Assembly: GCA_037176705.1 (NCBI GenBank)
Contig: CM073896.1
Span: 23,014,708 to 23,078,707, forward strand
From: Molossus alvarezi
Taxonomy: Eukaryota > Chordata > Mammalia > Chiroptera > Molossidae
DNA: 64,000 bases
Reading direction: 5' to 3'
Shown: positions 57,651 to 64,000 of the stretch, in pieces
How positions within the stretch are numbered: the stretch's first letter is position 1
Layout: every line of letters begins with the position of its first letter
Program-made: the position numbers and the translations under genes
Notes under the pieces: model-generated
What the model saw: only the letters and a program-made list of their open reading frames with translations
What the model was told of the DNA's origin: nothing
Database searches by the model: none

Positions 57651-58549
57651 TAAAATGTTGCTTTTCAGCCTAAAATAATTTAAAAATTTTTTTCTTGGTT
57701 GTTATTTTAATGAATTGTTTCAGTTTCTCAAGACATCATTATTCTTTGGTGCTTGTTGTCCCGTCTGTCTGGAAGGTTCTTTTCCCATCCTCACAGCTGG
57801 CTGCCTGGTAACACGTTTGTTCGTGCTAAAACGTCGCTCTCAGTGACAGGCTCCGAGAGTACCTGTGGAATGTGCCATGCCTCCATCATTTTGATTTCAT
57901 CGAATCCGATGACTGCTCACTTTTATCTATTGCAGAGTAAACAAATCCACCAGGGCAGCAGGAAACTTGATTGTGTTGTCTAATTTTAAGTCCCCAGGGC
58001 CTAGAACCCTGTTTGGCATAAAGGAGCCACCAGAGTTGTATTTGTTAAATCAAAAGAAGTGTTCTTACAAAGTTAAATGAAAACTTTAGGTATATTAAGA
58101 AGAAAGGAACTAACATAAACCCACTATGTTTTGTCCATTGGTAGAGCAAAATACATTTTACCTTTGAAGGACAATATGAGGCTTAAAAAACCAAAATTTT
58201 AAAAATGAAGGCAGGGGTGAGGATAGCCTATAAAATGAATGACAAGAAGTTCATTCAGATGCTGGAGTTGGGCCACAAATCCATCTCAAAATCAGTAGTC
58301 CATACCAGTTGTGTTATAGATGCCTTTGAAGATCTAGTAAAAGACCTGAAACATTCCCTCAGAAAAGTACTTGTGCGCATCTGATCATGCAGGTGAAGTT
58401 TTGCTCCCAGTTTCTGTAGGCTGACAAACCACTCCGAGTCCTGACAGGAATGCTTATCCCATTGCAGTTAGTAGTTCGATAAAATTTTCATGGGAGGGAT
58501 GGTGTCTGAGCTATACATTTTGAGAACAGTCATAATATTAAAATGATAG
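57651..58549. other. Unique-looking sequence, nothing recognised
   Basis: A short CpG-containing patch at 57820-57910 does not resolve into a gene. Nothing else was recognised. Confidence 0.45.
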
Positions 58550-58710
58550 CTGGTGTGTATTGAGTGCATTCCAAGTATTAGACAATCTGCTAAGTGCTCT
58601 ACATGCATCATGTTTTAAACTCTTCACAATAATTCTTATATACAGAATAAGAAATCGAGAATTCAAGTGGTTTAGTAACTTGCCTCAGGATATTCGGGTA
58701 AAAAGTTGTA
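58550..58710 (-). mobile_element. MIR SINE remnant
   Basis: TTGAGTGCATTCCAAGTATT, GCTAAGTGCTCTACATGCAT and TTTAGTAACTTGCCTCAGGA match the complement of MIR in order. A younger SINE interrupts its right end. Confidence 0.75.
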
Positions 58711-58714
58711 GAGC

Positions 58715-58937
58715 AGCCTGGCCAGTGTGGCTCAGTGGATTGAGCACTGTCCCATGCACTGAGAGGTCCTGGTTCAATTCCCAGTCAGGGCACTTGCCTG
58801 GGTTGCAGGCTCGATCCCCAGTAGGAGGCGTGCAGGAGGCAGCTGATCAATGTTTCTCTCTCACATTGATGTTTCTATCTTTCTCTCCCTTTCTCTCTCT
58901 AAAAAAAAAAAAAAAAAATCAATAAAAAAAGGTATTT
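58715..58937 (+). mobile_element. VES-type SINE, older subtype
   Basis: The head GCCTGGCCAGTGTGGCTCAG is followed by GATCCCCAGTAGGAGGCGTG, CT-rich text, an A18 run and a second A-rich stretch. Duplication AAAAGTWGTAGAGC (58701-58714 and 58938-58951, one mismatch) bounds it. It lacks the CCTCGGGTGAGG hairpin. Confidence 0.95.
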
Positions 58938-58951
58938 AAAAGTAGTAGAGC

Positions 58952-59824
58952 CGAGTTTCAGCATTAGGAAGTCCAGCTCATCTTTCTTTGTGGTGTAGAG
59001 CATTGCTGTTTTAGAGGGGAGAGCTGGATCCCTAGAGAAGGGGGGGGAGGAATTTCCCTTTGAGGGGCTGCTGTAACATCTGAAAAGATGTTACTGTATG
59101 TAGAAAGAGCTAAGTGATTTTGAGTGCTAAGATCAACTTAAAAAATTAATTCCCTTGGGCTTTACATAAATCTATTTTCACAAGATTTGGGGCATAAAAT
59201 GAAGAGAAAGAAGTGTCATTTTCCATAATAAGTAATGGACTCTGGGAAATGAAGAACTCAGCACATTCAGGTTTCACATGAATTGATATGTTCGATTTGG
59301 TGATCCTATTGGTTGCTTGTAAATGGTGGTTTGAGTGACAGCCTATGGGAACGTTATCTTCTAGCCAAGAGTAAAATTGTCTTTCAGTAAAAGGACAGAC
59401 TTCCTGGCACCTTTATAAATAAGTTAAAAGATGGATATGATGGAAGTGAGCCCTCTCATGGGATTTAAAGTACCTCTAAAAGCTGTCAATTGTTACAAAC
59501 TCTAAGGGCTTTTTTATCATTGAGTGTCATGATGATATATTCTTTGCACTGGATGTGAAATAAATACATTTGTATCTATCTTTTATCTAGTCAGATAAAT
59601 CAAGTGCCCTAAGTAGTCTCTTTATTCTGAAAAACTGGATGGAGTGAATTAAGAAATAGGGGAGGGAGTAGTTAATGCACATTCCAGGCATTTTTAATGC
59701 CATTTCGTTGCCACTTTCCAACAAGACAGTGGAAACAGTAGTAAAATGCAAAGTGTTCTTTTATATCCTCTGACAAATTTTAGAAATAATACAGCATGAT
59801 GGATATTAATGTTAAGACTCGCTA
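58952..59824. other. Unique-looking sequence, nothing recognised
   Basis: AT-rich with a G9 run at 59041. No gene or repeat seen. Confidence 0.45.
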
Positions 59825-59975
59825 AAATATACTAAGCAACTATTATGGACTAGGAAGCATGCCAAGCACTTGTATATATCATAAATTAATTTACCCAGTT
59901 ATGCGCTGAGATTAGTCTTTATGATCCCTAGTTAACAAATGAAGACACTGAGACCTGCGACCAGAGGGGGTGTTA
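59825..59975 (-). mobile_element. MIR SINE remnant
   Basis: AAGCAACTATTATGGACTAG, ATGCCAAGCACTTGTATATA and AACAAATGAAGACACTGAGA match the complement of MIR. Confidence 0.72.
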
Positions 59976-60697
59976 GGTCCCCCAGGCCTTTTAGCCCCAG
60001 GCGAGACTGCTTCCAAACCAGAGGCTTTAGTTCTTATCACCTTAACCCATTTTGTTATTTGAATTTGGGAAAAGACTTTCTTCATTTTAACATTTACTTA
60101 ATTTCAGGGAGGAACTGCTAAAACCTGGTTACAAACGTATAATGCGAGTAAAAGGAATCATGTAGCTTACTGCTGAAAATCCCTAGGAATATATTTACCC
60201 CTTGATTGAATGAAGGAAATAATGCTCTTGCTCACTTACTATGACAGATTATTATAAATTCTAAAATAATTGGTATGCACAAGTCTTTGTTTTTCACCTC
60301 CACAAGGTCAAAAGGCATGCCTCTCATCTCGTTTGTAACATCTCATTGTGTTTAGTACGGTGCCCTGCAGAGTTAAGTGGTCAAAAACTGCTTGTTGACA
60401 GACTTGCTCACTGGGCACCTGTCAGTATCCTACAGTGCACTTTTAAGATTTAATGAAACTGTACTTTCGTCAAAAAGAAATGTGCATCTGTTCCAGTTCC
60501 CCAGGAAAACCAGTGGATGCACTGTAATGACTTGAAAAGATCCATTAATTTTTCTCTGCTTTATTTTTTCCACCTGTTTATTGAGGAAAATAATCACTGC
60601 ATCTTTTTAGGAAGTTGAAACATCAGGAAGTTCAGTTTGATAATCGCTCTGAAAATGTTTACTGGTTGCTTATCTTTCATTTCAACAAGTAGCTTAT
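59976..60697. other. AT-rich sequence, nothing recognised
   Basis: No gene or repeat assignment. Confidence 0.45.
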
Positions 60698-60712
60698 AAA
60701 GCCTTTATTCTT

Positions 60713-60965
60713 TTTTTTTTTTTTTAATCCTCACCAGAGGACATTTTTCCATTTTTTATTCAGGTAGAGTGGGAGGGAGAAAGAGGAAGAGAGAGAGAGA
60801 GAAACATCGATGTGAAAGGGACACATGGAGTGGCTGCCGCCTGCATGACCGACCAGGGCTGGGGACAAACTGCAACAGAGGTACGTGCCCTTAGCGGGAA
60901 CCCAACCCGGGTCTCTCGGGACTGCAGGCCGACACTCTAACCGCTGAGCCAAACCGGCCAGGGCT
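60713..60965 (-). mobile_element. VES-type SINE, antisense
   Basis: A T-rich tail, AATCCTCACCAGAGGAC, the GA-rich body and the head complement (GCCAAACCGGCCAGGGC). Duplication AARCCTTTATTCTT (60699-60712 and about 60967-60980) bounds it. Confidence 0.96.
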
Positions 60966-60980
60966 AAAACCTTTATTCTT

Positions 60981-61799
60981 AATCATGGCTTCTTTTGTTT
61001 ATTTGTTTTGAATGTGGGGCAATTGAGGCTGTCTGTTAAAGTTACTCTGTGAGTTAACGCCCAATCTTACATTATGATTTATCTGTATTCATGATAGCCT
61101 CCATATAGGCATAATTAAATATCAGAATTCCTTTACATTATGCTATTACTACTCGTTATATAATTATAATTGTGATTAATTTCCTCACTGGTCTAAAGTA
61201 GGAGTTGAAGGATATCATTTCTAAGGTTTTCGTGAGTAATGCTTTCTGATCCTATTATATCCTATACTATATGTACTATATTTCCTATATGTGCAGTGAA
61301 TGTAGTATATATTTTCACTGATTGTTTTGATTTGTCTTACAATATGACCTATGATTCAAGGTCAGAATAATGTTAGCTTAGAGTAAAATTATGGTCTGAT
61401 GGATTCTCTCAACCATATTTCCTATTTTTCAATAATTTACATAATCATTTGTGAATTTGGCCAATGGGCTTAGAGGTACAATTTAGAATGTTTTTAAAAT
61501 ATTGTAAAAGTTGTATGCCTACAATATGGTTTACAATATGGTTTGTTTTAAAAATTTTAAAACCTTCAGAGTGAGATGTTTACAATATTGTTTGTTTTAA
61601 AACTCTTTGACTGTTGTTTCTAACCCCCACTCCATCTATATGATAATTTCTGTATAAACCATTTCAGATGGTGTTAGGCATGTACAATAACTATTTTAAA
61701 AATTATCATTGTAAATGTTTGTACTTTTCCTGAAAATTATCTATTTCCAGGACATAAAATGTCATGATCTCAGAGAGATTTAGAATTTAAAAATGGCAA
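60981..61799. other. AT-rich sequence with small internal repeats
   Basis: No gene. TACAATATGGTTTGTTTTAA-like units repeat at about 61530 and 61580. No mobile element was recognised. Confidence 0.45.
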
Positions 61800-61935
61800 G
61801 AAACTTACAGATCATCTAACTCCATATTTTATGGAAAATAGAAAAACTGAGGCTTCAGAAGATTAAGTAACTTATCCAAGGTCACAGAGTTATTTAATGA
61901 CATGGCTTGCATAAGAACCATGATCTCCTAACTCT
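61800..61935 (-). mobile_element. MIR/L2-like remnant
   Basis: AAACTGAGGCTTCAGAAGAT, then TAACTTATCCAAGGTCACAG matches the complement of the MIR core. An SINE is inserted at its right end. Confidence 0.72.
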
Positions 61936-61936
61936 C

Positions 61937-62115
61937 ATCCAGGCCAGGTAGCTCAGTTGGTTACAGCGTTGTCCCAATAGGCCAAAGTTTTGGTCTCCGA
62001 TCAGGGCATATACAAGAAGCAACTGATGAATGCATAAATGAGTGGAACAACAAATTGATCCCTCCCCCCTTTCTTTCTCTCTCTAAAAAGATCAATTAAA
62101 AATAAAAATAAAAAA
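61937..62115 (+). mobile_element. tRNA SINE, divergent head
   Basis: The head ATCCAGGCCAGGTAGCTCAG followed by TTGGTTACAGCGTTGTCCC differs from the other copies and resembles another bat tRNA SINE group. It has TACAAGAAGCAACTGATGAA, a short CT body and an A-rich tail. Duplication GATCYYCTAACTCTC (61922-61936 and 62116-62130) bounds it. Confidence 0.9.
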
Positions 62116-62130
62116 GATCCTCTAACTCTC

Positions 62131-63049
62131 TTCAATATTTCTTCCTTCTATTTCCCCAGTGAAAATAATTTTAGGTACAGTCTTGCCCATAATCTCTATC
62201 CATATTTGCAACTCTGTTGTTTGGTATATGAATGTTTAGGATTGCTATATCTTCTTGAAAGATTGACCCTTTTGTCATATAATGTCTCTCTCTGTCTCTG
62301 ATTTTAAAAATAATCTTAACTCTACCTATTATAAATATATATGTGTGTGTTCTATATTATATTGCATTACATTATATATTATATATCTCAATATAATAAT
62401 ATATTCATTTTGCTTTCATTTGAACTCTTGGAGAAATATAATTCAAAATAAAATCTGCCAATCCAGAAAAGTTCTCTACAAAGGTGAAAGAGAAGGGAAT
62501 AAGTTTATCATTTAGTAGCATTAAAGCAGAATGGAATGCCCGTGGTGCACGATCCACTCAAGCAACGGCAAAGACAGAAAGAGACCCTGCCCTTCCCTGG
62601 AGCCGGCAGATACAGTCCATCACACACATTTTCATGGTAAACAACAACTAATCCTCAAGTAGGAGGATTTAACATTCCTCACATTTAGTTCAGTCTTAAT
62701 TTACCTGGTAACTGGGGTGACTTGTGTATACTAATTAGTTGCCTTTATCCAAATAAAAATTAAACTCATATCTTTAGGGCAAGAGGTCATTTTTTGCAAT
62801 TGCCCTGAGCAATTGAGTCTCCAGCCCTTCTGTGGAAACCGATAGAGACACCACATTCTTTGATAGTTACATTTTAAAAAGACTGCTCTCAGGTCCTTGT
62901 GAAAAGAGATTATTGGGTTTTAAAACTGGCTTATTAACTTTACAAAAATTTGTACCCGTCTCAAAAGGGTGGAAAAAGAACTCACAATTTAAGTTTTTAG
63001 AGCAAATTTCCTAGGGAAAGGAAGCGTTTTTGTCTCCTTTGTATTTTGG
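62131..63049. other. AT-rich sequence with a TA-rich patch
   Basis: 62320-62410 is TA-rich. No gene or repeat was assigned. Confidence 0.45.
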
Positions 63050-63780
63050 GGAAAAGTTAATAATCTTTTTCTTTAATTGGTATTTACCCTCACAAGAAGG
63101 GAGTGGGCACCTGACTACTGCAGGTGGAGGAGGTGAACTCAGTTCCCCTCCGCCTACAGTGACCGGAGGGAGAGTTCCGGGACTGCTGAATGGGGAGGGG
63201 GTTCTCCCCACTTGGTCTGCACTGGCAGGATGGTGCTGTCCAGGAGCCCCTCAGACACCCCTCAGAGAGGAGCAAGAGGGGTACCTCACTGCCAGGTGGG
63301 CACAGACATGCCGACTCCCCCATGTGGCATCCACTGGCACCTCATTGAGTGTCAGGGATGGAAATCTCAGCCTCCTACTTGGCCTTCTCTGACACGACGC
63401 TGGTGAAGGTGTCGGGGTGCCTTGTACAGCCTCCCCACTAGCCCTTGGTGGCATGAGTGGAGGTGGGGCCACAGATTTTTCTCTGGTGTTGGGCTGGGGT
63501 AGAGCAGCTCTTTTCTGCAAGTGTCCTGCCCTGCAAGCTGCCCTTTCCTGGTCCGTTGGCTCAGGGGCGTGGGGAGGGGCTTTCTGTTTTCTGCATCTAT
63601 TGGTGCTTCTGTGTGGCTGGCTCTTTCAGTTCCAAGTCTGGGATGTATATGATGTAAAACGAAAACCCAGGAAACTCACCGTGGCACTGAATTCCCCAGG
63701 CAGCCAGCCCGTGCTCCGCCCTTCAGGTTCTCCTGTTCCTGTTGCAGGGTTTTGGTAGCACCCAATAGGGGGAAGTGGGG
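63050..63780. other. GC-rich segment of unknown origin
   Basis: Composition changes abruptly from AT-rich flanks to GC-rich text from about 63090. Open frames occur on both strands (up to 120 codons, for example 63030-63392, and 113 codons at 63417-63758), but none shows a domain and they overlap across strands, as GC-rich non-coding DNA does. It could be part of an old LTR, the 5' region of an L1, or another repeat. CpGs are not dense enough for me to call a CpG island. Confidence 0.4.
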
Positions 63781-64000
63781 AAAAGCACATTCCTGCGTCA
63801 TCCCCGAAGAGTGACGTTGAGTAAAGAGAACTCAGAAGTGTGTTACTAACATCCAGAAATCCCAGTACTTTCTAACTACTACATTGTAAGGTTCATGAGG
63901 ACAGGGGCTGCGGGTTTTACTCACTCTTAGGCAACTTTCTGTTGTAAGAGAGAAAAGAGTTTATCTGTCTCCGTGGTCAGGTGTGTCACGCCTGAGAGTG

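Noticed and set aside
63030..63758. Host gene in the GC-rich segment
   Set aside because: Frames on both strands are open, products have no domains, and no splice-bounded exon stood out.

Overview
The window is nuclear DNA from a bat (Chiroptera, most likely a yangochiropteran). About 23 tRNA-derived, CT-rich SINEs of the VES type (heads like GCCCTGGCCGGTTTGGCTCA, CT-rich bodies, A-rich tails) occur on both strands, together with L1 LINEs whose 3' ends look bat-like, old MIR and L1M relics, and a hAT element of the SPIN type. Species cannot be told from sequence alone. It is intergenic or deep-intronic DNA. I find no convincing host protein-coding gene, no functional structural RNA gene, no CRISPR array and no bacterial-type feature.

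Layout. 1-0.4 kb: an L1 3' end running off the left edge. 0.78-0.90 kb: a 126-bp Tc1/mariner-like MITE. 3.6-6.76 kb: an old antisense L1 that collected a sense-strand L1 3' end (itself hit by a U2 snRNA retropseudogene) and three SINEs. One of those SINEs carries a copy of about 60 bp of the host L1. 6.8-9.9 kb: SINEs, microsatellites, L1M and LTR-like remnants. 10.0-15.4 kb: a near-complete L1 with decayed ORF1 and ORF2 and a SINE inside the endonuclease domain. 15.4-26.3 kb: a SINE-free, AT-rich stretch with a purine tract, a MIR, a (TG)n array and a 283-bp Tigger-like transposon with TA target sites. 26.3-39.5 kb: mostly unique sequence with a few SINEs and MIRs, one miniature 40-bp SINE-head insertion and one weak candidate exon. 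39.7-42.3 kb: a direct duplication of about 420 bp, whose second copy ends inside a tailless SINE. 42.3-52.9 kb: dense retroelements, including a SINE with an internal 43-bp duplication, an L1 with a 5' inversion, a 192-bp SPIN-like hAT element, a dispersed pair of an unidentified repeat, and a target site used at least twice that holds an L1 with a probable 3' transduction. 53-63 kb: mostly unique DNA with SINEs, L1 and MIR fragments. 63.05-63.78 kb: an abrupt GC-rich segment of unknown origin.

The coherent story is mobile DNA. L1 supplies the retrotransposition machinery. SINEs and U2 RNA were copied by it in trans, as shown by 7-19 bp target-site duplications and A-rich tails. DNA transposons contribute a minor part. 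No undescribed gene system is evident. The most unusual items are the tRNA-head-only SINE insertions, a hairpin kept next to the SINE tail, the L1 segment captured in a SINE, and the duplication breakpoint in a SINE. Coordinates of repeat edges without target-site duplications are approximate, and family names come from memory of consensus sequences.
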